Part shown: positions 1 to 5,393 of the stretch, in pieces
Layout of the letters: each line of letters opens with the position of its first letter
Position numbering within the stretch: position 1 is the stretch's first letter
The notes under the pieces: generated by a model
What the model was told of the DNA's origin: nothing
The model's database searches: none
Seen by the model: only the letters and a program-made list of their open reading frames with translations
Assembly (NCBI GenBank): GCA_015491615.1
Contig: WFVN01000131.1
Span: forward strand, 1 to 8,269
Direction of reading: 5' to 3'
DNA: 8,269 nt
Source of the DNA: Gammaproteobacteria bacterium
GTDB lineage: Bacteria > Pseudomonadota > Gammaproteobacteria > S012-40
Made by a program: the position numbers and the translations under genes

Positions 1-104
1 GCCCCTGGCGGTGGATCCGCGCGCCGGTTTGGGCCGCGGGGCGGAAGGCATGCATGCGCAGCAGGGCCATCTCGAAACCGGCGCGCGGATCCACCGCCAG
101 GGGC
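1..104. repeat. Perfect 30-bp inverted repeat at the window's left end
   Basis: Bases 1-30 are the exact reverse complement of bases 75-104, with a 44-bp spacer. The right arm (75-104) codes for conserved DnaX residues (around AVDPRAGFE), so it is the authentic copy. The left arm begins at the very first base and lies where a variable DnaX linker would be expected. Pairing stops at 31/74. The repeat may extend beyond the window. A fold-back chimera at a contig end is the simplest explanation; a real hairpin inside dnaX is possible but less likely. Confidence 0.9.
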
Positions 105-1105
105 AGGTCGCGGCGCGCCTCGATGGCGATCTGGTAGTGGAGCTGGATCTCCTCGGGGGGAAGGCGGTCGGCCATCTCGCGGACCCAGTCGTCCCCCTCG
201 GCGGCCTGGGGCACCACCTGGGAGACGGCGATCCGGTGCAAGGTGGAGATGAGGCCCTCCAGGGCCTGTTCGAAGTCCACGCCTGATTCCGCCAGCCGTT
301 CCACTTGGCTCAAGAGGGCGGGCCCGTCAGCCTCGGCCAGGGCGGACACGATCTGGCGCAGGTGGGTGGGGTCCAGGTCCCCGAGCATGTCGCGGGTCGC
401 CTGTTCGCCCACCTGCCCGCCGCCGAAGGCGATGGCCTGGTCGAGGAGGCTAAGGGCGTCGCGCAGGCTGCCATCGGCGGCGCGGGCCAGCAGGCCCAGG
501 GCGGGGGCTTCGTAGGGGATGCCTTCCTGGTCGAGGATGTGGGCCAGGTGGGCGGCGATGCGCTCGCGCGGGATGCGCTTGAGGTTGAAACGCAGGCAGC
601 GGGAGAGGACGGTGACCGGAAGCTTTTGCGGATCGGTGGTGGCGAGGAGGAATTTGACGTGTTCCGGCGGTTCCTCGAGGGTCTTGAGGAGGGCGTTGAA
701 GCTGTGGCCGGAGAGCATGTGCACTTCGTCGATGAGGTACACCTTGTAGCGCCCCTGGGTGGGCGGATACTGGACGTTCTCCAGGAGTTCGCGGGTGTCT
801 TCCACCTTGGTGCGCGAGGCGGCGTCCACCTCCATGAGGTCCACGAAGCGGCCCTGGTCGATGGCCCGGCAGGCGGGGCATTCACCGCAGGGGGTGGCGC
901 TCACGCCCCGTTCGCAGTTGAGGGACTTGGCGAGGATGCGGCCGAGGGTGGTCTTGCCCACGCCGCGAGTGCCGGTGAAGAGGTAGGCGTGGTGCAGGCG
1001 TTGGTTGTCCAGGGCGTTGATCAAGGCGCGCAGGACGTGTTCCTGGCCCACCACTTCGGTGAAGGTGCGCGGTCGCCACTTACGGGCGAGGACTTGATAG
1101 ATCAT
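1..1105 (-). CDS. dnaX: DNA polymerase III subunit gamma/tau (clamp loader ATPase), 3' end missing
   Basis: This is the ATPase subunit of the replicative clamp loader, which opens and loads the beta sliding clamp onto primed DNA. Reading the minus strand from ATG at 1105 gives an open frame of 368 codons to the window edge. It begins MIYQVLARKWRPRTF, the classic DnaX start. Visible motifs are Walker A GTRGVGKT (residues 45-52), the four-cysteine zinc module C64/C73/C76/C79, Walker B ending DEVH (126-129), and the SRC arginine-finger motif (168-170). Domain III ends near the LLRMHAFRPA segment (about residues 347-356), so the tau-specific tail, any frameshift site and the stop lie outside. The ribosome site is weak (an AGG about 6 nt before ATG). 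The SRP RNA gene lies 40 bp upstream on the same strand. The last ~10 codons are the reverse complement of codons further upstream (see the inverted repeat) and may not be native. The family call is certain; the extreme 3' part is not. Confidence 0.96.
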   Translation of the reverse strand, partial: MIYQVLARKWRPRTFTEVVGQEHVLRALINALDNQRLHHAYLFTGTRGVGKTTLGRILAKSLNCERGVSATPCGECPACRAIDQGRFVDLMEVDAASRTKVEDTRELLENVQYPPTQGRYKVYLIDEVHMLSGHSFNALLKTLEEPPEHVKFLLATTDPQKLPVTVLSRCLRFNLKRIPRERIAAHLAHILDQEGIPYEAPALGLLARAADGSLRDALSLLDQAIAFGGGQVGEQATRDMLGDLDPTHLRQIVSALAEADGPALLSQVERLAESGVDFEQALEGLISTLHRIAVSQVVPQAAEGDDWVREMADRLPPEEIQLHYQIAIEARRDLPLAVDPRAGFEMALLRMHAFRPAAQTGARIHRQG

Positions 1106-1145
1106 CTTCGGCCTGACGTGGGACCTCGCGGTTCGAAATGAGGGA

Positions 1146-1257
<112 letters not shown>

Positions 1258-1294
1258 ATCGACACCACCCGCCGGCGGGCGAGTGAGCCGAGCA

Positions 1295-1323
1295 ATTATG
1301 CGGGCCCACCCCGGGGCGGTCAA
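1295..1323 (-). promoter_or_regulatory. Sigma70-type promoter for ffs
   Basis: On the minus strand, TTGACC (1323-1318) and CATAAT (1300-1295) are separated by exactly 17 bp. The expected start is near 1288, about 30 nt before the mature 5' end of the SRP RNA. This implies a short leader to be removed; in E. coli RNase P does this to the 4.5S precursor. Its -35 block is part of an inverted repeat shared with the divergent rubrerythrin promoter. Confidence 0.65.
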
Positions 1324-1353
1324 CCGAAACGGCTGGATGTAAGCTCGGTTGAC
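1319..1353. repeat. 9-bp inverted repeat formed by two divergent -35 regions
   Basis: GTCAACCGA (1319-1327) and TCGGTTGAC (1345-1353) are perfect reverse complements with 17 bp between them. Each arm contains the -35 hexamer of one of the two divergent promoters (ffs leftward, rubrerythrin rightward). It could be an operator for a dimeric regulator, or it could simply reflect two similar -35 regions. Confidence 0.75.
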
Positions 1354-1377
1354 AACCCTGGGGGCCCTAACTACGGT
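1349..1377 (+). promoter_or_regulatory. Candidate promoter of the rubrerythrin gene
   Basis: A consensus -35 TTGACA (1349-1354) is followed 17 bp later by TACGGT (1372-1377), which matches the -10 consensus only at T1, A2 and T6. A better -10 by itself, TAAAAT (1399-1404), lies closer to the gene but has no good -35 at the right distance; it could serve an alternative sigma factor. The gene then has a strong ribosome site, GAGGAGGT (1413-1420), 5 nt before its ATG. With the SRP RNA and its promoter, these sites account for the 1106-1425 gap between protein genes. Confidence 0.5.
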
Positions 1378-1425
1378 TAATGCGGCATGGAATCATTCTA
1401 AAATGAACTGACGAGGAGGTCAGCA

Positions 1426-1842
1426 ATGGAACTGAAGGGCAGCAAAACGGAAGAAAATCTCAAGGCCGCCTTCGCCGGAGAATCCCAGGCCAACCGCCGT
1501 TATCTCTATTTCGCCGCCAAGGCGGACGTGGAAGGTTACGCGGACATCGCCGCCGTGTTCCGTTCCACCGCCGAGGGCGAGACTGGCCACGCCCACGGCC
1601 ATCTGGAATACCTGGAAGCGGTGGGCGACCCGGCCACCGGCCTGCCCATCGGCACCACCGAGCAGAACCTCAAGGCGGCCATCGCCGGCGAGACCTACGA
1701 GTACACTGACATGTATCCCGGCATGGCCAAGACCGCCCGCGAGGAAGGGTTCGACGAAATCGCCGACTGGTTCGAGACCTTGGCCAAGGCGGAGCGTTCC
1801 CACGCCAATCGTTTCCAGAAGGCTTTGGACAGTCTGAGCTGA
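1426..1842 (+). CDS. rbr: Rubrerythrin-like diiron protein without rubredoxin domain
   Basis: Rubrerythrins are cytoplasmic non-haem diiron proteins that reduce hydrogen peroxide. This 138-residue protein is a complete ferritin-like four-helix domain. It has the repeated GE...Y helix pattern and seven apparent iron ligands: E19, E52 and H55 (ExxH), E89 and E92 (GETYEY), and E123 and H126 (ExxH). Full-length rubrerythrins (about 190 residues) add a C-terminal rubredoxin with two CxxC pairs. Here there is none; the protein contains no cysteine at all. It therefore belongs to the short, sulerythrin-like class and must take electrons from a separate donor. The start is fixed by GAGGAGGT 5 nt upstream. 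It is the first gene of a same-strand set with an Fe-S protein and a DUF3501 protein, but a terminator hairpin follows it. The family is clear; peroxide reduction is inferred from the family. Confidence 0.93.
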   Translation: MELKGSKTEENLKAAFAGESQANRRYLYFAAKADVEGYADIAAVFRSTAEGETGHAHGHLEYLEAVGDPATGLPIGTTEQNLKAAIAGETYEYTDMYPGMAKTAREEGFDEIADWFETLAKAERSHANRFQKALDSLS

Positions 1843-1868
1843 TTCGGCTTCGGCCTCGCGAAACCCAC

Positions 1869-1894
1869 AAGGCCGGCCCTGGTGCCGGCCTTTT
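1869..1894 (+). terminator. Rho-independent terminator/attenuator between rubrerythrin and the Fe-S gene
   Basis: AAGGCCGGC (1869-1877) pairs perfectly with GCCGGCCTT (1884-1892) around a six-base loop, and a TTTT run closes it (1891-1894). It lies 26 bp after the rubrerythrin stop and 30 bp before the next ATG. No convincing promoter fits in the remaining space. The downstream genes are therefore probably transcribed by partial read-through, giving more rubrerythrin mRNA than downstream mRNA. The U-run is short, so termination is likely incomplete. Confidence 0.75.
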
Positions 1895-1924
1895 CATCCC
1901 CGCCGGATTCGTGAGAGGAACGCC

Positions 1925-3256
1925 ATGAGCAAGGTACGCGAAGGCAGTTTGGAGGCGCCCACCCGTCATCCCATTCCGTGGAAGGAAACGAAGTTCTACG
2001 ACGAGGAAGCCCTCTATCGAGAGATGGCGCGGATATTCGACATCTGTCATGGGTGTCGCCGGTGCGTGAGCTTGTGCAACGCCTTTCCCACCCTGTTCGA
2101 TCTCATCGACGAGTCGGATACCCTGGAGGTGGACGGGGTGGAGCGGGCCGATTACTGGAAGGTGGTGGCGCATTGCTACCTGTGCGACTTGTGCTACATG
2201 ACCAAGTGCCCCTACGTCCCCCCGCATGAATTCAACGTGGACTTTCCCCACCTCATGTTGCGTGCCAAGGCGGTGCGCTTCAGGGGCAAGGGGGCTTCCT
2301 TTCGGGACCGCCTGCTCGCCGATACCGACCGCCTGGGGAGCCTGGGCGAGATCCCCGTGGTGCGCGAGGTGACCAATGTTGCCACCCATAGCCACACCCT
2401 GCGTGGTTTCCTGGAGCAGGCTATCGGCATCGCCGCCGACGCCCCCCTGCCCGAATTCCACGGCGACACTCTGGAGAAGCGCCTGTGCGGCCACGACAGC
2501 GGCATTGAGCCCCAGCCCACGGACGACACCCGCGGGCGCGTCGCCCTCTTTCCCACCTGCTACGCCAACCACCATGCCCCCCAGTTGGGGGAAGACCTGG
2601 TGGCGGTGTTCGAGCATAACGGCATTCCCGTGCGCCTCATCCAGGACACCCGCTGCTGTGGCATGCCCAAACTGGAGCTGGGGGATCTGGAGGCCGTCGA
2701 TCGGGCCCGATCCCACAACATTCCACGTCTGTTGAAGTGGATCGATGCAGGTTGGGACTTGGTCGCTCCGGTGCCTTCCTGCGTCCTTATGTACAAGCAG
2801 GAGCTGCCCCTGTTGTTCCCGGACGACGAAGACGTGGCGCGCGTGCGCGACGCCATCTTCGACCCCTTCGAATACCTCATGCGGCGCCACAAAGCCGGCC
2901 TGCTCAACACCGAATTCAAGACCGGCCTGGGGACGGTGGCCTACCACGCCGCCTGCCACCTGCGGGTGCAGAACATCGGCCTGAAGACGCGCGAGTTCCT
3001 GCAGCTCATCCCCGGCACCCGGGTGGAGACCATCGAACGCTGCTCTGGCCACGACGGTACCTACGCGGTGAAGAAGGAGTACCACGACATCAGCCTCAAG
3101 ATCTGCCGCCCGGTGGCCGGCAAGGTGCGTCAGATCAAGCCGGACGTGGTGGCCTCCGACTGCCCCCTGGCCGACACCCAGATCCAGCACGCCGTGGCCG
3201 GCGAGGTGAAGGCCATCCACCCCATGACCCTGGCCCGCCGCGCTTACGCCATCTGA
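1925..3256 (+). CDS. GlpC/HdrB-like Fe-S protein with two 4Fe-4S sites and two CCG-type domains
   Basis: This 443-residue protein resembles GlpC, the Fe-S subunit of anaerobic glycerol-3-phosphate dehydrogenase, and the heterodisulfide-reductase B/D family. It has no signal peptide or membrane helix, so it is probably cytoplasmic. The N-terminal half has a ferredoxin-like pair: C41xxC44xxC47xxxC51 and C84xxC87xxC90xxxxC95P. The C-terminal half has two CCG-type modules. The first has C212 (FPTCYANHH), C244-C245-G246 (RCCGMPKLE) and C286 (PSCVLM). The second has C344 (HAACHLR), C373-S-G-H376 in place of CCG, and C413 (SDCPLA). Such modules carry non-cubane Fe-S clusters or pass electrons to a partner. 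A purine-rich AGAGGA lies 5 nt before the ATG. DUF3501 follows after 7 bp. Its partner oxidoreductase is not evident; an electron-transfer link to the upstream rubrerythrin is an inference. It is unlikely to be GlpC itself, since no glpA or glpB is nearby. Confidence 0.88.
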   Translation: MSKVREGSLEAPTRHPIPWKETKFYDEEALYREMARIFDICHGCRRCVSLCNAFPTLFDLIDESDTLEVDGVERADYWKVVAHCYLCDLCYMTKCPYVPPHEFNVDFPHLMLRAKAVRFRGKGASFRDRLLADTDRLGSLGEIPVVREVTNVATHSHTLRGFLEQAIGIAADAPLPEFHGDTLEKRLCGHDSGIEPQPTDDTRGRVALFPTCYANHHAPQLGEDLVAVFEHNGIPVRLIQDTRCCGMPKLELGDLEAVDRARSHNIPRLLKWIDAGWDLVAPVPSCVLMYKQELPLLFPDDEDVARVRDAIFDPFEYLMRRHKAGLLNTEFKTGLGTVAYHAACHLRVQNIGLKTREFLQLIPGTRVETIERCSGHDGTYAVKKEYHDISLKICRPVAGKVRQIKPDVVASDCPLADTQIQHAVAGEVKAIHPMTLARRAYAI

Positions 3257-3263
3257 GGAGACC

Positions 3264-3851
3264 ATGGACAAGCTGCGCCCCGAAGACCTGTATTCCCTGG
3301 AGGCCTACGCCCGCGTGCGCCCCGAGTTCCGGCGCCGGGCCATCGCCCATAAGAAGGCCCGCACCGTCCACCTGGGCCCCCACGTCACCCTCCAGTTCGA
3401 AGACCGCCTCACCATCCAGTACCAGGTGCAGGAGATGCTGCGCATCGAACGCTTGTTCGAGCCGGAAGCCATCCAGGGGGAGCTAGACGCCTATAACCCA
3501 CTGATTCCTGGAGGATTGGACTGGCGCGCGACGATGATGATCGAATTCCCTGATCCCGAGGAACGCAAACGGTGCCTGCGCGAGCTGGTGGGTATCGAAG
3601 ACCGGGTCTGGGTGCAGGTGGGAGAGTCATCGCCCGTGTACGCCATCGCCGACGAAGACCTGGAACGGAGCACCGAGGAAAAGACCTCGGCGGTGCACTT
3701 CCTGCGCTTTCCCCTGGACGAGGACCGGCGCCGCGCGGTGCACGCTGGCGCTCCCGTCACTTTCGGGGTAGACCATCCCCGCTACGGCCACCGCCTGACC
3801 CTGGAGCCCCCCCAGCGAGCGGCGCTGGCGGCAGACCTGGATCAGCCCTGA
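3264..3851 (+). CDS. DUF3501 family protein, function unknown
   Basis: I recognise this 195-residue protein as the DUF3501 family from its N-terminal pattern (LRPEDLYSLEAYARVRPEFR), the HKK at 29-31, FEDR (45-48), YQVQEM (53-58) and the ELDAYNPLIP segment. It is soluble and rich in charged residues. It has no signal peptide, transmembrane helix or cysteine pair, so it should not bind an Fe-S cluster by itself. No catalytic function is established as far as I know. Its ribosome site GAGGAG (3255-3260) overlaps the stop codon of the Fe-S gene, and only 7 bp separate the two genes, so they are almost certainly co-translated. From memory, DUF3501 genes often sit beside this type of Fe-S protein and a rubrerythrin, which suggests a partner or maturation role; this is inference. 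Its last 10 bp overlap the convergent YqhA-like gene. Confidence 0.85.
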   Translation: MDKLRPEDLYSLEAYARVRPEFRRRAIAHKKARTVHLGPHVTLQFEDRLTIQYQVQEMLRIERLFEPEAIQGELDAYNPLIPGGLDWRATMMIEFPDPEERKRCLRELVGIEDRVWVQVGESSPVYAIADEDLERSTEEKTSAVHFLRFPLDEDRRRAVHAGAPVTFGVDHPRYGHRLTLEPPQRAALAADLDQP

Positions 3852-4429
3852 GCCTTCTTTTCCTCCTCCGCCAGGCGTGCCTGCTCGCGCCGGTGGCGGT
3901 GGAAGAGCTCCCGTTCTTCCTGCTCCAGGAGGTGGGTCTGGGCGGCCAGTTTGTCCATGAGCGAGAAGAGCAGGCCGGAGAGCACGAAGGTGAGGTGGAT
4001 ACCCACCAGCCAGAGGATTTGCTCCGCGGTGTATTCCTCCACCTGCATGAAGACCTTGAGCAGCTCGATGCCCGAGATGGCGACGATGGAGCCGAATAGC
4101 TTGATCTTGATGCCGGAAAAGGTGATCTTGCCCATCCAGCGGGGGCGATCTTCGTCGAGCACGTCGATGCGGGAGACGAAATTCTCATAACCGCTGAAAA
4201 TGATGAGGATGAGCAGATCGGCGATGAGGGCGATGTCCACCAAGCGCAAAATGACGAGAAGGACATGGCTGAAGTCTTTTTCCAGCACGCCGGGGAGGAG
4301 CTCCAAGATCTCTTGGACGAACTTGGTCAGGAGGATGGCGATAGCGATGACCAGGCCGAGGTAGAACGGCGCCAGAAGCCAGCGGCTGCGATAGAGAAAG
4401 CCCTCGATGAGTAATTCCACACGTTTCAT
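3842..4429 (-). CDS. yqhA: YqhA-like UPF0114 inner-membrane protein
   Basis: This 195-residue integral membrane protein belongs to UPF0114 (TIGR00645), whose function is not established. The N-terminal YRSRWLLAPFYLGL and the central FSGYENFVS (78-86), followed by a WMGK segment, match E. coli YqhA closely as I remember it. Four hydrophobic helices are visible at about 18-35, 56-78, 106-128 and 137-160. The third and fourth contain SIVAISGIELLKVFM and HLTFVLSG, both typical of the family. The protein is longer than E. coli YqhA by a highly charged C-terminal tail (about 165-195, rich in E, R, K and H), probably a cytoplasmic helix. The ATG follows an A-rich stretch with no clear Shine-Dalgarno sequence. 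The gene converges on DUF3501 with a 10-bp overlap and is divergent from the PhnD-like gene. Confidence 0.9.
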   Translation of the reverse strand: MKRVELLIEGFLYRSRWLLAPFYLGLVIAIAILLTKFVQEILELLPGVLEKDFSHVLLVILRLVDIALIADLLILIIFSGYENFVSRIDVLDEDRPRWMGKITFSGIKIKLFGSIVAISGIELLKVFMQVEEYTAEQILWLVGIHLTFVLSGLLFSLMDKLAAQTHLLEQEERELFHRHRREQARLAEEEKKAQG

Positions 4430-4476
4430 TTTGTTTTCGTTCGTTGCCTTTGTTCGATGTTCGACCTGGGTGCTAA

Positions 4477-4485
4477 ATCATAGCA
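4477..4485 (-). promoter_or_regulatory. Candidate extended -10 promoter for the YqhA-like gene, inside a small palindrome
   Basis: The minus strand reads TGCTATGAT (4485-4477), an extended -10 (TGn followed by TATGAT, one mismatch from consensus), about 48 bp upstream of the ATG at 4429. No good -35 is present, which is tolerated by extended -10 promoters. The element lies within the 15-bp palindrome TGCTA-AATCA-TAGCA (4471-4485), which could be an operator between the two divergent genes. I find no convincing promoter for the rightward PhnD-like gene in the same 91-bp gap. Confidence 0.45.
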
Positions 4486-4520
4486 GTTTTAAAGCGGTGC
4501 ATCCCCGGAATGGAACTTGA

Positions 4521-5393
4521 ATGACGACCTTCAAAAGACACGTTCTGGGAATGGGGAAGCGGGGTGTGACGAGGGTGGGTCGGATCGTGGGCGGCATCGT
4601 CTTGTGCTGGTTGCTGGCCTTCCCGGCCCAAGGGACGCCATCATCGTGGACCCTGGGCGTCTTCCCCATCGTCACGCCGGTCACTCTGTTCCAGCGTTTC
4701 TCCCCCTTGGCCCAGCACTTGGCCGAGCGCCTTCACCATCCGGTGGTGCTCGAAACGGCGAGAGACTTCCCCACCTTCGTGCAGCGGACCAGCGAGGCGC
4801 GTTACGAATTCCTCGTCACCGCGCCCCACTTCGCCCTGCGCGCCGAAGACGAGGGGCATTACCGCATCGTCGCCAGCCTCAAGCGATCCCTGCGTGGTTT
4901 CTACGTGGTGCACCGGGACAGCCCCCTGCGAAACCTCGAGGACTTGGCCGGCAAGGTGGTGGCTACGCCCCCGCCGCAGGCCATCATCACCGCTGCCGGC
5001 AAGCTGGATCTCCGGGAAGTGGCTGGTCTTGACGGCGAGCGTGCACCGCGTTTTCGCGCCTTCCGCAGCCACAACGCCGCCTACCAGGCGGTGTTGGGCG
5101 GTCAAGTGGATGCCGCGGTGGTGTCGGTGAACGCCGTTCGTCGATCTTTGGACCAGGGAGCGCCGTTGCGCATCCTCGGCAAGACGCGCCCTTTGCCCAA
5201 CACGGCCTTCCTCGTACGCCACGACCTGGAGCCGAAGGTGGCGGCGCGGGTGACAGCGATCCTCACGGCCATGGATTCGGACCCGCAGGGCAAGCGGGTG
5301 TTGGCGAAGCTCGGTTTCCCCGGGTACCGGCCTGCCTCCCTGGCGGACTATGAAATCCTGCGCCCCTACCTCTCCTTGCTGGAGCTGCGTTGA
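4521..5393 (+). CDS. PhnD-like periplasmic substrate-binding protein
   Basis: This 290-residue protein looks like the phosphate/phosphite/phosphonate-binding family (PhnD-type, PF12974). It has a basic N-terminus followed by a hydrophobic run (about 22-34) and a likely signal-peptidase site near AQG (36-38). C29 is not in a lipobox, so it is probably a soluble periplasmic protein. Family-like features are the opening strand LGVFPIVTP (45-53) followed by FSPLAQHLAERL (60-71), the YEFLVTAPHFALRAE segment, LEDLAGKVVATPPP, and AVLGGQVDAAVVSVNAV. No ABC permease or ATPase gene is adjacent. Instead its TGA overlaps the ATG of a membrane c-di-GMP enzyme. It is therefore more likely a ligand sensor for that enzyme than a transport component. 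The ligand cannot be read from the sequence. The ribosome site is weak; an alternative start at M11 would still leave a signal peptide. Confidence 0.85.
   Translation: MTTFKRHVLGMGKRGVTRVGRIVGGIVLCWLLAFPAQGTPSSWTLGVFPIVTPVTLFQRFSPLAQHLAERLHHPVVLETARDFPTFVQRTSEARYEFLVTAPHFALRAEDEGHYRIVASLKRSLRGFYVVHRDSPLRNLEDLAGKVVATPPPQAIITAAGKLDLREVAGLDGERAPRFRAFRSHNAAYQAVLGGQVDAAVVSVNAVRRSLDQGAPLRILGKTRPLPNTAFLVRHDLEPKVAARVTAILTAMDSDPQGKRVLAKLGFPGYRPASLADYEILRPYLSLLELR

Noticed and set aside
1..1105. Programmed frameshift site making the short DnaX form (gamma)
   Set aside because: No A-rich slippery heptamer is visible in this part, and such a site would lie in the 3' half of the gene, which is outside the window.
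305..1141. 278-codon plus-strand open frame across dnaX
   Set aside because: It is a shadow of dnaX, whose minus-strand frame contains Walker A, zinc and Walker B motifs.
1925..3256. True GlpC (glycerol-3-phosphate dehydrogenase subunit)
   Set aside because: No glpA or glpB is nearby, and the neighbours are rubrerythrin and DUF3501. Only the general fold family is supported.
1670..3271. 533-codon open frame antisense to the rubrerythrin and Fe-S genes
   Set aside because: It spans two genes and the terminator between them, its product resembles no family, and the plus strand has well-conserved proteins with proper ribosome sites.
4605..4607. Lipoprotein cysteine (C29) in the PhnD-like signal peptide
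   Set aside because: The preceding residues are I-V-L. A lipobox needs a small residue at -1, so a soluble periplasmic protein with cleavage near AQG is more likely.
5390..5392. TTG start for the GGDEF-EAL protein
   Set aside because: It would add a single residue. The ATG at 5393 overlaps the upstream stop in the common TGATG arrangement and has GGAG at a good distance.
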